This document shows, in pieces, positions 10,401 through 20,970 of a stretch of DNA of 64,000 nucleotides. Made by a program: the position numbers and the translations under genes. The notes beneath the pieces were generated by a model. The model did no database searches and was not told the DNA's origin. It worked only from the letters and a program-made list of their open reading frames with translations. This DNA comes from Siphlonurus alternatus (Eukaryota > Arthropoda > Insecta > Ephemeroptera > Siphlonuridae), in contig OX463779.1 of the NCBI GenBank assembly GCA_949825025.1, positions 34,048,203 through 34,112,202 on the forward strand, in the 5' to 3' direction. Every line of letters starts with the position of its first letter. Position 1 is the first letter of the stretch.

Positions 10401-13264
10401 AGTTCGTCCTGTGGAGGGACTCAGGTCAGCTGGGTTCTGGCACAGTATTAAGGACAACGTACCTCATTCACAGCTGCTATCACCTGCTGATAGTGAGGAG
10501 CATACCACTGAGGAGGGGCAGATACAGTAGGCTGCTCGTTTTGTACAAAAAAAGTGTGCTGGAAAATAAAAATAGAAGTCTCAAATTAGATTATTTACTT
10601 GTATACATACATAGTTTATTTAAGGATAACATCGAATTAGTTTTTGTAACGAGACAGTATTGAAAATCCAAAACAAGCTTCAAGACAAAAATATGTAGAA
10701 TTAAGCAAAACAGATAGACTGATATAAATATATTTTGTATGTATCATTATGATATCCATAACTATTAGCTGAAGTCTGACACTATATAGTGTAGCATGTA
10801 CTAACCTGGTGCAGACAGAGTCTCCAGACATACTTTGCAATGTCAGTGCTGGCCATACTGAGCTGCGTCGTCTCCATGTCGCCCTGGCCCTCAATGGTCA
10901 GACCTCGCTTAACGTTCACCACATTGGCTATGTCCTCCCACCTGCAAATACACAACAGTAGAGCCAGTGTGCCAAGTTAAGCATTTGAAAGGCAGTGAAT
11001 ATTGAACACAATGCATAATGAAGTAAGGAGTAGGAAGGAGGGCTTCTCACCTGTAAGTGCGGTAGTATTGGCCTTTGCTTTGGGCTACAGAGAGACCAGT
11101 CATGCACACTCCAAGGACCACCTCATTGCTCTGTTCATCCTGGAACACAGTAGATTGTCATGGGCATTGTTGAACCAGAATTGTGCTAATAAGTAGCAGA
11201 GAACTAGGCTTCATGTAAGAATTATGAGTTTGAGAGATTATTTTAAATTATAGCAAGATGAATGGGCAAATTAAGATGGATGACCTCCCTAAATTTCTCT
11301 GTCATAATTTCGAAGAGTTATAAACCAAAATCTCCTTTTAGTTAATGCCTAAATCATTTTTAATTTCTAACTATGAAAGAGCCTCTGAGCATTTTTTTTT
11401 TAAATCTAAGAAACAATGATATAACGGACTATAGTAAGGTATGAAAGACAAATAACTGTTCCAGGAAAAGAAAAGGGAAGCTATATTAATAGATCAGCAG
11501 TCCAAAATGCACCGTGATATAATTGCAAGATGGTTTTCCTTACTGCTCACCTTGGCAGCAAAGGTTTGCTGACCGTACCCCTCCAGCTGCTGGGCTGCCA
11601 AGATGTAGTATTCCTCAGCAATGCTCTGACCAAGGCCTCGTAGCGATCCATGTTGCAAGATGGCTGCCTCCGTCAGGGCCTCCATCAAGCCCTGCTGCGC
11701 TAGGTGCTGAAAGGATAAGTGAGTGAGAGGCCTCCAACTGACTCAGGTGTCAGATGTCACAATTCAAGGTTGATTTTCTTTCACGTTTTAATATTTAACA
11801 CAAAACTAGACAGAATGACTGATAATCTCATGCAAAGGAAAATAAGAATAATCAGCAAGACCTTACTAATGAGAAGTCAAAGCAGTTGTCAATCAATATT
11901 AAGGTACATCAATTTTTAACAATTTTGTTTTATGTAATAGAATTTAAGTGAACAAACATAACTGGGTACCTAAGACAGCCATGCTTGCCATGACTTGCCA
12001 TGCTTACTGTTGTAGTACATTTAAATCTACAATTGCATTGAATCTTCAGCATCTCATAAGATCTATCATTCTTACATTAGACTGTCAGCAGGTATGGTTG
12101 GTACAAAGTGAACAAATAATATTCAATATAAGAATAAAAAGTAAGCTTACTGCAGGGAAGAGAGCAAAGTCTTTCAGGTACTGAGCGGTGTGCTTGCCGG
12201 GTTCATGGTCCCCAAACTCTGCCTGCATGGAGTATCCTGCCAGCAGGACAGCTTGCTTGGGGCTGCAGGACATTCGTCCTTCTATCACATCACATTTGAG
12301 CTGAAGGAAGAAGTGGTACCTGTACATAAACATTAATTAGGTAAAATAGAAACTAACATTAGTAAATAACTATTGTGTGCAAAGGGTATTCATATTGAAT
12401 GATTAGCTTCTTCGGACTTTTTTCTTTGCCGGTGTTTGATGTAATCCTCCTGCACTCAGTACGCTGTAATATCCACTCAATGTTCATGCACGTCACTATC
12501 ACTTACAGTATACTATACTTCACAACGTTTCGAGAGTCAACCACTCTCTTCCTCAGGTGATTAGAGACTGAGTTTCTGATAGTCTCAGATCCTTGAGGAA
12601 GAGAATTGTTTATTCTCAAAATGTCGTGACGTGTAGTATAAGTGACATGTACGAACACTGAGTTATTATTAGTATTATTACAGCATACCGTACTACATGC
12701 AGGAGAATTACTGAACACTGGCAAAGGTACAAGTCCAAAAAAGCCAATCATTCAAGAAACTAACATGTTGGAGAGGTCATACCTTGTCATTTCATCAGTA
12801 AGAAGTCCAAGTCCTGATACATAATACATTACTCTAAGTTGAAGGCAGCTTGGGTCTAAGGCATATTTATCTAATTGTCGCTTTAAAGGTCTTGACAGCT
12901 CTGCCCATCGTTGCGACGGGTGCATATTTGCAGGTTTTGTAGCAAACCGTAGTCCAAAAAGCTCTGGCTGTAATTTTGAAACATCATAATAAACACACTA
13001 CTTACTGTGTTCTGTATACCAGTACTTATAGCATGTACAGTACTGTATACTGTAGTTAAAATTAAAGTGAGCCATTAATTTGATTACCTGCTGAAGTCCC
13101 AACCTCTGGCAGACATTGTCGCGGCATTCTTGACCAACACTTTCTGACGACAACGTACATTCTACAGTTGTACTATCCAGCAATTCAACGCAGATAACAA
13201 AGAGTGTCTTGGACACAACATTGTAGTGTTTACTACTCTTCTTTAGTCTCAGTTTAAAAGGCAT
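4758..13264 (-). CDS. Pez: Pez / PTPN14-PTPN21 FERM-domain protein tyrosine phosphatase, complete (21 coding exons, 992 aa)
   Basis: Twenty-one exons join with consistent phases into 2979 nt including TAA: 13264-13088, 12967-12783, 12319-12151, 11706-11551, 11139-11051, 10941-10806, 10558-10463, 10408-10242, 9991-9841, 9371-9271, 9213-9042, 8575-8440, 8383-8233, 8145-8094, 8031-7837, 7764-7640, 6984-6891, 6530-6348, 6129-5970, 5672-5518, 4886-4758. FERM domain is residues 1-320, starting [10 protein letters not shown] as in vertebrate PTPN14. A linker of about 390 residues includes PPPY 502-505 (a WW-domain ligand). The phosphatase domain is about 712-992: NRY pTyr-loop, signature HCLAGAGR with Cys926 and Arg932, Q-loop Gln970, ending SRLI as in vertebrate paralogues. 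The WPD loop is WGD (885-887), with the acid Asp887 retained. Family members act at junctions and in Hippo signalling. The linker is shorter than in vertebrates (about 1180 aa proteins). Confidence 0.95.
5518..5672 (-). CDS. Pez: Pez coding exon 20 (catalytic P-loop)
   Basis: Acceptor TTGCAG, donor GTGACA. Contains [20 protein letters not shown], the HCx5R signature with Cys926 and Arg932. Confidence 0.95.
5970..6129 (-). CDS. Pez: Pez coding exon 19 (WPD-loop region)
   Basis: Acceptor TTTCAG, donor GTATGT, ends in phase 1. Contains [19 protein letters not shown], where the usual WPD tripeptide is WGD. Confidence 0.92.
6348..6530 (-). CDS. Pez: Pez coding exon 18 (phosphatase core)
   Basis: Acceptor TCACAG, donor GTGGGA, 61 codons. 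Encodes [19 protein letters not shown] and [11 protein letters not shown]. Confidence 0.92.
6686..6722. repeat. Poly-A plus (AT)n microsatellite in a Pez intron
   Basis: An uninterrupted A run followed by alternating AT. A second (AT)n run is at about 7377-7407. Simple repeats only. Confidence 0.85.
6891..6984 (-). CDS. Pez: Pez coding exon 17 (pTyr loop)
   Basis: Acceptor TTTAG, donor GTGAGT. With the preceding exon it gives [17 protein letters not shown], then [10 protein letters not shown]. Confidence 0.93.
7640..7764 (-). CDS. Pez: Pez coding exon 16 (start of phosphatase domain)
   Basis: Acceptor CTCTCAG, donor GTAAAT, ends in phase 2. Encodes [20 protein letters not shown], corresponding to the RFRTLKKKLEEGMVFTEYEQI start of the PTPN14 catalytic domain. 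Confidence 0.9.
7837..8031 (-). CDS. Pez: Pez coding exon 15 (linker)
   Basis: Acceptor GTACAG, donor GTATGT, 65 codons. Basic Ser/Lys-rich segment ending VATSKDSL. Confidence 0.88.
8094..8145 (-). CDS. Pez: Pez coding exon 14 (linker micro-exon)
   Basis: A 52-bp exon with acceptor TACTAG and donor GTATTA. Encodes [17 protein letters not shown]. Both flanking phases match. Confidence 0.82.
8233..8383 (-). CDS. Pez: Pez coding exon 13 (linker)
   Basis: Acceptor GTCCAG, donor GTAAGC, ends in phase 2. Encodes NVLYY, five consecutive His, then [14 protein letters not shown]. Confidence 0.88.
8440..8575 (-). CDS. Pez: Pez coding exon 12 (linker)
   Basis: Acceptor GCACAG, donor GTAAGA, ends in phase 1. 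Encodes [14 protein letters not shown], similar to the GSSPDL patch of PTPN14. Confidence 0.9.
9042..9213 (-). CDS. Pez: Pez coding exon 11 (linker, PPxY motif)
   Basis: Acceptor CATCAG, donor GTGAGT. Contains [17 protein letters not shown]: a PPPY WW-ligand followed by the STPDLA patch conserved in PTPN14. Confidence 0.92.
9271..9371 (-). CDS. Pez: Pez coding exon 10 (linker)
   Basis: Acceptor TTTCAG, donor GTAAGT, ends in phase 2. Encodes [15 protein letters not shown] through AVHTY. Confidence 0.88.
9841..9991 (-). CDS. Pez: Pez coding exon 9 (linker)
   Basis: Acceptor TTCAG, donor GTGAGT. Contains [15 protein letters not shown], which aligns with the conserved YRPTPDYETVMRQ patch of PTPN14. 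Confidence 0.92.
10242..10408 (-). CDS. Pez: Pez coding exon 8 (linker)
   Basis: Acceptor CCACAG, donor GTGAGT, ends in phase 2. A Ser/Arg-rich linker segment, [10 protein letters not shown] through SQNEKL. Confidence 0.88.
10463..10558 (-). CDS. Pez: Pez coding exon 7
   Basis: Acceptor TTCCAG, donor GTACGT, 32 codons. Encodes [10 protein letters not shown] through IAAVNE, the junction of FERM domain and linker. Confidence 0.9.
10806..10941 (-). CDS. Pez: Pez coding exon 6 (FERM lobe F3)
   Basis: Acceptor TTGCAG, donor GTTAGT. Encodes [13 protein letters not shown] through [11 protein letters not shown], the alpha-helix that ends the FERM domain. Confidence 0.92.
11051..11139 (-). CDS. Pez: Pez coding exon 5 (FERM lobe F3)
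   Basis: Acceptor TTCCAG, donor GTGAGA, ends in phase 2. Encodes [15 protein letters not shown] through QYYRTY. Confidence 0.91.
11551..11706 (-). CDS. Pez: Pez coding exon 4 (FERM)
   Basis: Acceptor TTTCAG, donor GTGAGC, 52 codons in phase 0. Encodes [10 protein letters not shown] through QQTFAAK. Confidence 0.92.
12151..12319 (-). CDS. Pez: Pez coding exon 3 (FERM lobe F2)
   Basis: Acceptor TGTACAG, donor GTAAGC. Encodes [15 protein letters not shown], matching the YYLQVKKDVLEGR region of PTPN14. Confidence 0.93.
12395..12755. mobile_element. Foldback element with decayed hammerhead-like motifs, filling a Pez intron
   Basis: Imperfect arms mirror each other around about 12575: TTGAATGATTAGC... 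at the left, ...CCAATCATTCAA at the right, and CTTTGCCGGTGTTT against GAACACTGGCAAAG. It takes up about 361 of the 463 bp of Pez intron 2. Near the centre the minus strand reads CTGAGGA, a GAGAG/CTCTC stem, then GAAAC followed by GTT (12556-12524). The plus strand has the matching decayed form TTGAGGAAGAGAA...TTCTCAAAA (12593-12621). The order of core boxes is hammerhead-like, but stem III is essentially absent and the plus copy has lost GAAA. Confidence 0.6.
12783..12967 (-). CDS. Pez: Pez coding exon 2 (FERM)
   Basis: Acceptor TTACAG, donor GTATGA, ends in phase 2. Encodes PELFGLRF through LLTDEMT plus part of an Arg codon. Confidence 0.92.
13088..13264 (-). CDS. Pez: Pez coding exon 1 (residues 1-59, FERM lobe F1)
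   Basis: ATG at 13264-13262 directly follows an acceptor-like TTCCAG, so a non-coding 5' exon is likely. Donor GTAATC. Encodes [10 protein letters not shown] through QRLGLQQ. Confidence 0.93.
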
Positions 13265-13453
13265 CTGGAATCACATGTGCTATACATATATTAAATTGTT
13301 TTGATGCTACAGTATGTACTTTTAACTAAAGAAGAGCAAGTTTTAATTAATTAAATTTTTGTGATGCACTGTATCAAACTTCTTAATATTATGGAAAAAG
13401 TTGTAAATACTGGGATATCAAGGGCAGTTTTTACAAGGTTTGAGAGTTGTTAA

Positions 13454-13600
13454 GGTCCTTTCACATAATGCATACTGTCTGTCCAATTATTTTGCAAAAC
13501 TATGGCAAAACAAATCTTCCGCTGTAAAAAAATTAAGATGAGCTTGCTTTTTTTTTGCAAAAGTGTTGCGGCATGATTGCACAGACAATCAGACACACCA
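13454..13600. repeat. Decayed copy of the AGGTCCTTTCACA MITE
   Basis: Its left end (AGGTCCTTTCACATA) and the inner TTTTGCAAAA...TGTTGCGGCATG blocks match the better preserved MITE at 17727-17892. The right end is eroded. Confidence 0.5.
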
Positions 13601-14460
13601 CCGTGCGGGATGTTTAGGCCCGCTTAGATAAGCCGTGTTTACGTCTAGTATGACATCATGTGAGAGGGGTATCAGTGGAGGGGATATGTTAAGAGATAGG
13701 GAAAACCAGTGCTGCCATCTGTAGCCACCGTACCGTCACTACTGAATACAAAGGAATATGCATATGTACTTGTGTACTTGTCATATCCTAGTATCAACTT
13801 TATCTATCATACTGTGAGGGGAAACAATCGTAAACAACGGGCCCAAGCATCCCACTTGATGGTACGTCTGTTTCTTGTGATTGTGAAAGAAACATCACAA
13901 ATTACAATTTCTACACTGTATGGATATGCATACAGTATGTATGATACATATATAATATGATTATGATAATTTAGGATCCTGAAGACGATTATGTACGTAC
14001 AAATGTGATGAAAGTCGATGAAAACCTGATAAATTGTAATGGGCAGAGATGGACAATACAATGTGATATATATGGGATATGACACACCAGAGCGAACTTG
14101 ACTCAAGTACGCTCTGGACACACTGACATATTATTATGCGTATGTATGCACTATATGCATATAAGAATTAGCAGGGATTGAGAGGATGGCCCTCGGCACC
14201 AAGAGTCAAGAAGTTCAAGGACCAGACTATACCTAGCCTCTAATGTGACTCATCACTGTCACTGATCATTACGTGGCTTACCTTTACCTTTACTTTTCAC
14301 AAATATACAATTAATAGCAAACTTTTTAAACGTTCATATCCTTCTCTTCAACGAGCACTAAGTAAAAACATTAAAATCAAAAAAATTAAACATGAAATTC
14401 AATGCCAAGCTTGACACTGCTGACTGTCGAGCGCCATGTTTCATACCACGTGTTAACAGA

Positions 14461-14545
14461 CCAATCACTGAGCTTTTTAGAAGTTTTTCATGTGTAAGAA
14501 CCAATCAAAACAAACATAAGTCACAACATTCCAAGAATAACCAAT
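14461..14545. promoter_or_regulatory. Three evenly spaced CCAAT boxes upstream of Pez
   Basis: CCAATCA occurs at 14461, 14501 and 14541, exactly 40 bp apart, about 1.2-1.3 kb upstream of the Pez ATG. Multiple CCAAT boxes suggest a Pol II promoter. Which transcript it serves is not shown by the sequence. Confidence 0.35.
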
Positions 14546-14564
14546 CAAATTTCTTGATGATTCG

Positions 14565-15153
14565 TAACATTAACTACGGGAATCAAGATGGCGCGCCAGA
14601 GTGAGCAACGCCGACGTGACTCTCCGCTCAAATTGTCTGTCCTCTCCTGGTAACTATCCCTATCCTATTCTATATATTAATCGTCTTGATTTCTATACTC
14701 CTATCCCCAGTCAATTTGATTCATAATCATCATCTCGCCTCACTGCATCCACATAATCCTACTTTGACCCTGCTCTTCGGTCGGCCCACAGGAGTCGACA
14801 CGTTGAGAATCTTTCAAATTCCTGCCATTCCTTGCATGTTGTCGCCTGCATCATCAACCTACATTATTGCACCCCACACCACACCGTCAACCCAATGTCC
14901 TAAAATCCAACCAATTCCTTGTGTGGTTTTGGTTCACCCACGGTAACACGTGGTGGGCATATAGGTACCACTTCCATCATCACCTTGCATCCCACATTCC
15001 ATAATCATCCTATCCATTGTTCGTCCATTATCCTTTACAAGACCCTGCAAAAAACAGTTCAACTATACAATTGATCCAAGTTACTCAGTACGTGGAATTA
15101 TAGCCGTTTAGGCTCCTTCCAACAATTGTAAGAAGAAGAATAACATTAACTAC
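14565..15153 (+). mobile_element. Non-autonomous non-LTR element (14578-15140) with a 13-bp TSD
   Basis: TAACATTAACTAC occurs at 14565-14577 and 15141-15153 and brackets 563 bp. The insert starts GGGAATCAAGATGGCGCG, with AAGATGGCG resembling the YY1-type box at LINE 5' ends. It continues pyrimidine-rich and ends in an AGAAGAAGAA tail. No ORF long enough for a replication protein is present, so a LINE must have mobilised it. It separates Pez from its more distal upstream DNA. Confidence 0.8.
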
Positions 15154-15729
15154 CGCTCAAATGTTTGAAAGTTAGAAAATTGTTATTTTTTGGAAAAATA
15201 GGAACATAAAAAGTTTTTTTGTTCGTAAACCTCATTTTGGGCGAAATATGAAGTTACGAAATAGTCTTCTAAGATATTAAAGTCTAATTAAATTATATAA
15301 ACCATGCAATACATAATATCTAGCATTATAGCAAGAGAATTTGGTTGCATGAATAATTAAAATATATAAATATATATTATAATTAATATGCATTGGAATT
15401 TATTGATTTAATTGTCATAAATGCTGATATGACAATGCAGCAATGAGCAATTTAACCATGAATAGACGACTTGTAAGTTGCAAAACCCTATTTTAGCAGA
15501 AAGTAAACAAAATCACACACCCAGTTCATTGTTGTTGTTGATTACCCTTGTCAAAAAATGAGTCTAGTAGTCAAGTGGTTGACGACTTAAAACAAGTACT
15601 TGACTACTTAAAACAAGTAGTCAGACTACTGGGTCAAGTAGTCGGACTACTGAGTCAAGTGCTCAGGTGCTCAGTGTTCAAAATCTTGACCACTTGTTAA
15701 GTAGTCGGACCACTGAATCAAGTAGTCAG

Positions 15730-16318
15730 CGCTCAGTGTTCATAAAATCTCGATCACTTGGTAAGTAGTCAGAATTTTGTGACCACTTATGCAAGTAGTC
15801 GGCGCTCAGTGTTCATAAAATCTCGACCACTTGGTAAGTAGTCAGAATTTTGTGACTACTTATGCAAGTAGTCGGCGCTCAGTGTTCATAAAATCTCGAC
15901 CACTTCGTAAGTAGTCAGAATTTTGTGACTACTTATGCAAGTAGTCGGCGCTCAGTGTTCATAAAATTTCGACCACTTGGTAAGTAGTCAGAATTTTGTG
16001 ACTACTTATGCAAGTAGTCGGCGTTCAGTGTTCATAAAATCTCGACCACTTGGTAAGTAGTCAGAATTTTGTGACTACTTATGCAAGTAGTCGGCGCTCA
16101 GTGTTCATAAAATTTCGACCACTTGGTAAGTAGTCAGAATTTTGTGACTACTTATGCAAGTAGTCGGCGTTCAGTGTTCATAAAATCTCGACCACTTCGT
16201 AAGTTATAGTCAGATTTTTGTGACTACTTATGCAAGTAGTCGGCGCTCAGTGTTCATAAAATCTTGATCACTTGGTATAAGTAGTCAGAATTTTGTGACT
16301 ACTTATGCAAGTAGTCGA
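15730..16318. repeat. 73-bp tandem array, about 8 units
   Basis: The core CAGTGTTCATAAAAT recurs every 73 bp, eight times. Each unit holds AAGTAGTC and its complement GACTACTT, so each can fold. The array belongs to the flanking transposon. Confidence 0.85.
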
Positions 16319-17224
16319 AACATCATGACCACTTAGCATTTGACTACTTAATTAGTTGTCACAAAATTCTGACTACTTAAGAAAGTGATCACTTACCAAG
16401 TAGTCAATTGTACGGGGTTCTCGTGATGAAGAAAATTATCTAAAATGGTGGCACTAAACACATGTGAGACGGGGTTGTGTGTGCAGAGCTCCCGGAACAA
16501 TTTGTTTTTCAAGCAGTTTTACATCAGATAAGTACCTTTTCAGTACCTAAAACGTATTATGAAATTTTATTTATTAAAATTCTCGTTACTTTGTGTCAAA
16601 TTATTTGTTCTAGGTAGCCTTAAACAGTCAATGTTTATCGGCTCTTGGAACTTGATAAAAAAGACGCCGAGATGAAAGCCGTTGGTAATTATTCTTCAAA
16701 GATGTTCATTTTTTATTATGTATTTTATTTATTATATTAATAATTATAAATCTTTAATAATCAACGTGTTTTTTTTTTTCATATATATTTTTTTTATTAT
16801 ATATTTATAAAGTATGAATTAAAAAATATTATTCTTTCATTTTGCTGTAAAAAATTAAAAAAATACTTGGGAAATTAAATTAAAATTAATAAGTTAGGAA
16901 TATTTTAATAAAGTAAATGTTTTAAAAAGTTTTTTTTTTTTAAAAAAGTTTTAAAAAAAAAGTAAATGTTTTTATTGCATGGAGCGTAAAATTGGTATGT
17001 ATATTATAGATGTTTCTCGTCCTATTTGTTTGTCACGTTTTTATCTTGAATTATTACAAAGTATTATAATTACATTTTAATAATTCAAGTTAAAAATGTG
17101 AAAGAATAATTTCTTTACTTGTTCCAGTTATAATTTATCTATCTGTTGGCTTAAACGGGAAAAAACTGCATCGTGATGATAGACGGATATATCGCGAGAA
17201 AATACTAAAAAACCGTTTAATTTG

Positions 17225-17400
17225 ACCACTTGAAATCGACTACTGGTGACTACTTGAAAGTGACTACTGGTGACTACTTGAAAGTGACTACTGGTGACCA
17301 CTTGAAAGTGACTACTGGTGACTACTTGAAAGTGACTACTGGTGACTACTTGAAAGTGACTACTGGTGACTACTTGCGACCACTTGGGCAGTGACTACTT
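17225..17400. repeat. 24-bp tandem array
   Basis: Units of the form GACTACTTGAAAGTGACTAC plus TGGT are repeated about six times at the right subterminus of the 15545-17468 transposon. Confidence 0.85.
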
Positions 17401-17726
17401 GACCACTGCTCAAATTACCACTTAGCAGTAGTCACCACTTGACTACTGCCTTTATTTTTCGACTAGGGTAGGCACGGACTGGCCTATCAACTTACAGGTC
17501 GCGGACCGGTGGGCCGCGTCAAAAATGGGCCGCCAGAGGGCAAAAGTGGGCCGCAGGCCGAGAGTAAAAAAGGAGAGAAAAAAAAAAAAAAAATCGAGAA
17601 GGGAGGAAAAAAAGTAAAAGTATAACAAAGAAGGAGAAGAGAAACAACAAAGTCACGTCTAATAATAAGCATGCAATTAAACAATAAAGTGCATTATTTT
17701 TATATAAACCGAGATAAAGCTATAAA

Positions 17727-17892
17727 GGTCCTTTCACATAGTCCGATTTTTTTTGCAAAAACATGCCGCAACAAATGTACCGCCGTAAGAAAATCAAGCT
17801 CTACTTTCTGCTTAATTTTCTTAGGCGGGGTACATTTGTTGCGGCAGATGTTGCGGCATGTTTTTGCAAAAAAATCGGACTATGCGAAAGAC
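17727..17892. repeat. Palindromic MITE (AGGTCCTTTCACATAG ends)
   Basis: The left half AGGTCCTTTCACATAGTCCG with TTTGCAAAAACATGCCGCAACA is mirrored by the right half ending CGGACTATGCGAAAGACCT. It is nested inside the 17471-18892 element. Confidence 0.8.
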
Positions 17893-17925
17893 CTGGATCT
17901 TTATATAAAAGGCTGCTTATAATTT

Positions 17926-18041
<116 letters not shown>

Positions 18042-18892
18042 ATAAATGTAACGAAATTTTTAGCTTGAGGCCCTTGAGCACCTTGAGGTCCAAATTTTTG
18101 CACTTTAGTTTAGAACCTATACCTTTTATTATATATGCCTATACCAATCAATTTAGAATTAAAAAATGCGAATCAAACTATACTTGAAATTGATTTATTT
18201 TTTACGTTTATATTTTTTGTTTAAAATTCCAAATCTAGTTTTTTGTATTTAATTTAAATCCTGAACTGATTATATATATAATAGTACCATGCATGCATTA
18301 AAATGCAAAAATTTGGTCCCCCATATTATGCTACCTGTCATAGACATGTCGTCATGGCATTTGCATTTGCACCCCTTCTACAGAAACATAATTTACTTGT
18401 TATTCCATTTTTTTTAAGAAAGTATTTTCAGAACATGAGCAAGTAAGTACACAGAAAACTATTCCAAAGCAAAATGCTCAGAGTGAACGCGTCGTTTTAG
18501 TCCGGTTAACATGTAAAATTTTTCTATTAACATTAAGAAATGCGATAAGTGGCATGATGAAAAAAAAAAAAAATTATATAGTGAATGTTTGAAGACTCAG
18601 GTTTTGAAAAAAAAAAAATCAGCTTCTCTCGAATTCAATTAATATTTCTTAAAAAATTCAAGAAAAACTCGCAATTATTCTTTTAAATTTGCCATTTTAC
18701 TGATTTTAATTTTATTTTAAAAATATGAAAAAAACCACGCCCCTTTTTTGAAAAAAATCGAGCCTGCGGCGGGCAACTGGGAGGCTTTTACCACAGACCC
18801 CCTTTATGGGTGTTTGCCTCCGTTTAGACCGTCTCTGTGGGCCGCGTCCTTACATTTCTCGACCGGTGGGCCGTTTAGGTCCAGTCCGTGCC

Positions 18893-20970
18893 CACATATA
18901 TAATATATATTTATATAAGTTATGTATATATAGTTCTTTCACTTTAATATCTGCTGTGATTAAGTGGTTATGTTTTCAATGAAAGGCCCCACTAGAAGCA
19001 TTGTAAGAAAAATACTTTATATGAATTATTTTGTCGAACAAAATTTAAGATGAAAGATTAAATTGCGCACGACTGTTTTTTTTTTTTTTCATAAATTATT
19101 ATATTTTTTCCGATAATACTGTCTAGTGATAGTTCAAAAATGTAGATAATTCTTTGCTTTAATTCGAATTATAAAAATAATTATTTGTACATCATATTCA
19201 TATTTTACAGTAAAACAGAGCAAACATTGTATACATCAAGTGAATTTTCTTCATCAACATCTGCACATTAATAAGCATGAAATAAAAGTTGCTTGGCACG
19301 GAGTTCACACACAGGATTCAATACAATAATCATCAATTTTTATATTGTAGAGATGAAAAATTAAGTAATAAATTATGAAACAAAAACTGAGACTTAATTT
19401 TACATTTATAAATTTATACAGTATTAGTTACAACAAAAATACACGAGTTTTTGAAAAATTGTTTAAAAAAATGTACAAGTTTTTACTGCATTAAAAATTC
19501 ATTGTATGTTTACATTATTATGTAAAGATACAATGAACTTTTATATACCTCAGAATATAAATCACTACTTAAAATGTGTATGTGAGAAAAATAAGTGCGT
19601 ATCTTTGACCCTTTTATGTGCTATTTGAAAAGATATATAGATTTAGAGTTGCATAATTTTTTAGGTCCAATTGACTTGCATTCTGAGGTGAAAAATTAAA
19701 ATAATAAATAATAATTGTAAGAAACAAAATATTTAAGAGACACGAGATAACATTAAAAAAATTTCATTAGGCCTTATAAAAATTGGACCATGCAAAAATG
19801 CACCCTGTGACACCTTTCCACATTGAAAATAATACATTCTGAATATTTTTTTAATTGAGCCATTCCTTGAAATTTAAAGTGTTAATAATTTATGGATAGA
19901 ATAACAACCTTAGGAACAATAATGTACTAAATAGCAAACATTTAAAAAAGGATGAATCAGATGCATAGCTAAATTATAAAATAATAATGCATTTTTCTAG
20001 GCCAGCTTTTTTTTTCTACCCAGAAATTAATTTAAAATGACATGAAAAAAATTAAAATTTTGTTTTATAGAGAGTGCTAACCATTCAATTCGTATAAATT
20101 AATTTGTAATTCTATGAAATCAATTTAATCATTCGATAAATTGCTGCGACAAGAATATCATCGATTTTCGAGAATTATTTCCAAGGATTATTATATATCC
20201 TTGCATGATAAATGCACGTTTGTTTTTTTTAAAAAAGCAGCTTATTGGTCATTTGGGGCATTCTGTACTTTTTAATAATTGTAATGAAATTTGAATGTGT
20301 TAGAATTAATATTTAAGTATTAATTGCAACATTATCAGAACATAATTTGTGTTATCCAAATTGGTGCATTCAATTTATACATTTGAATTTTTTTTTTTAA
20401 ATTGATCCTGTTAACATAGTGTTGAAATTTAAAACACGTAATAACTATATTATAATTTTTTATATAGGTCTATCAGATTCATGTAATTTTATGCAGCAAA
20501 TCGCAAATGGATACAAAGAGCACTGGCAAAATTTAGGCATCATCATTTGATCACAGTTATTATAATTTAACCACAGCAAAAAAAGATTTTTGACTACGCT
20601 GAGTCTAATGTAAAAGGATCTGATACTAATCTATACAATACTATACTGTGTACATAATAAATAACTTACTGCAACAAAAAATCATTGTTGACAAAAAGCG
20701 CTATATATTATATGTTACAACAGAGCTATATTAATTTTTACAGCAAATAAATTCATAATTTTTATAGAAAACTTCAAACATATATATACTATACATCATA
20801 CATTTAATATAATATCAAATACTTTCACAGCATTATTGAACATATTATTTATTATAAATGTTTCTTCTATCACGAGAAAAAATCTTATATTCATATCATG
20901 TGAAGTAAAAAAATATCAGTCTTTCTTTTTGGGTTTAATTTTTCAAAAACAAAAAATATTTATAATATTA
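18893..20970. other. AT-rich downstream flank of the adhesion GPCR
   Basis: No supported exon or repeat. A candidate AATAAA polyadenylation signal for the GPCR lies on the minus strand at 20853-20848, about 120 bp past its stop codon. Confidence 0.45.

Larger units (their letters stand above)
15543..17470. mobile_element. TA-flanked DNA transposon with subterminal tandem arrays (15545-17468)
   Basis: The left terminus CCCTTGTCAAAAAATGAG... with AGTAGTCAAGTGGT inside matches the right terminus ...ACCACTTGACTACTGCC...CGACTAGGG as an inverted repeat of about 35 bp. TA flanks both ends (15543-15544, 17469-17470). Next to the left end lies an eight-unit 73-bp array; next to the right end lies a 24-bp array. 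Both are built from the octamer AAGTAGTC or its complement. No transposase ORF is visible, so it is non-autonomous. It appears inserted beside a partial copy of the repeat found at 42356-43028. Confidence 0.72.

Noticed and set aside
15730..16318. Regular 73-bp array considered as a CRISPR
   Set aside because: Repeats are contiguous, without unique spacers, lie inside a DNA transposon, and the genome is eukaryotic.
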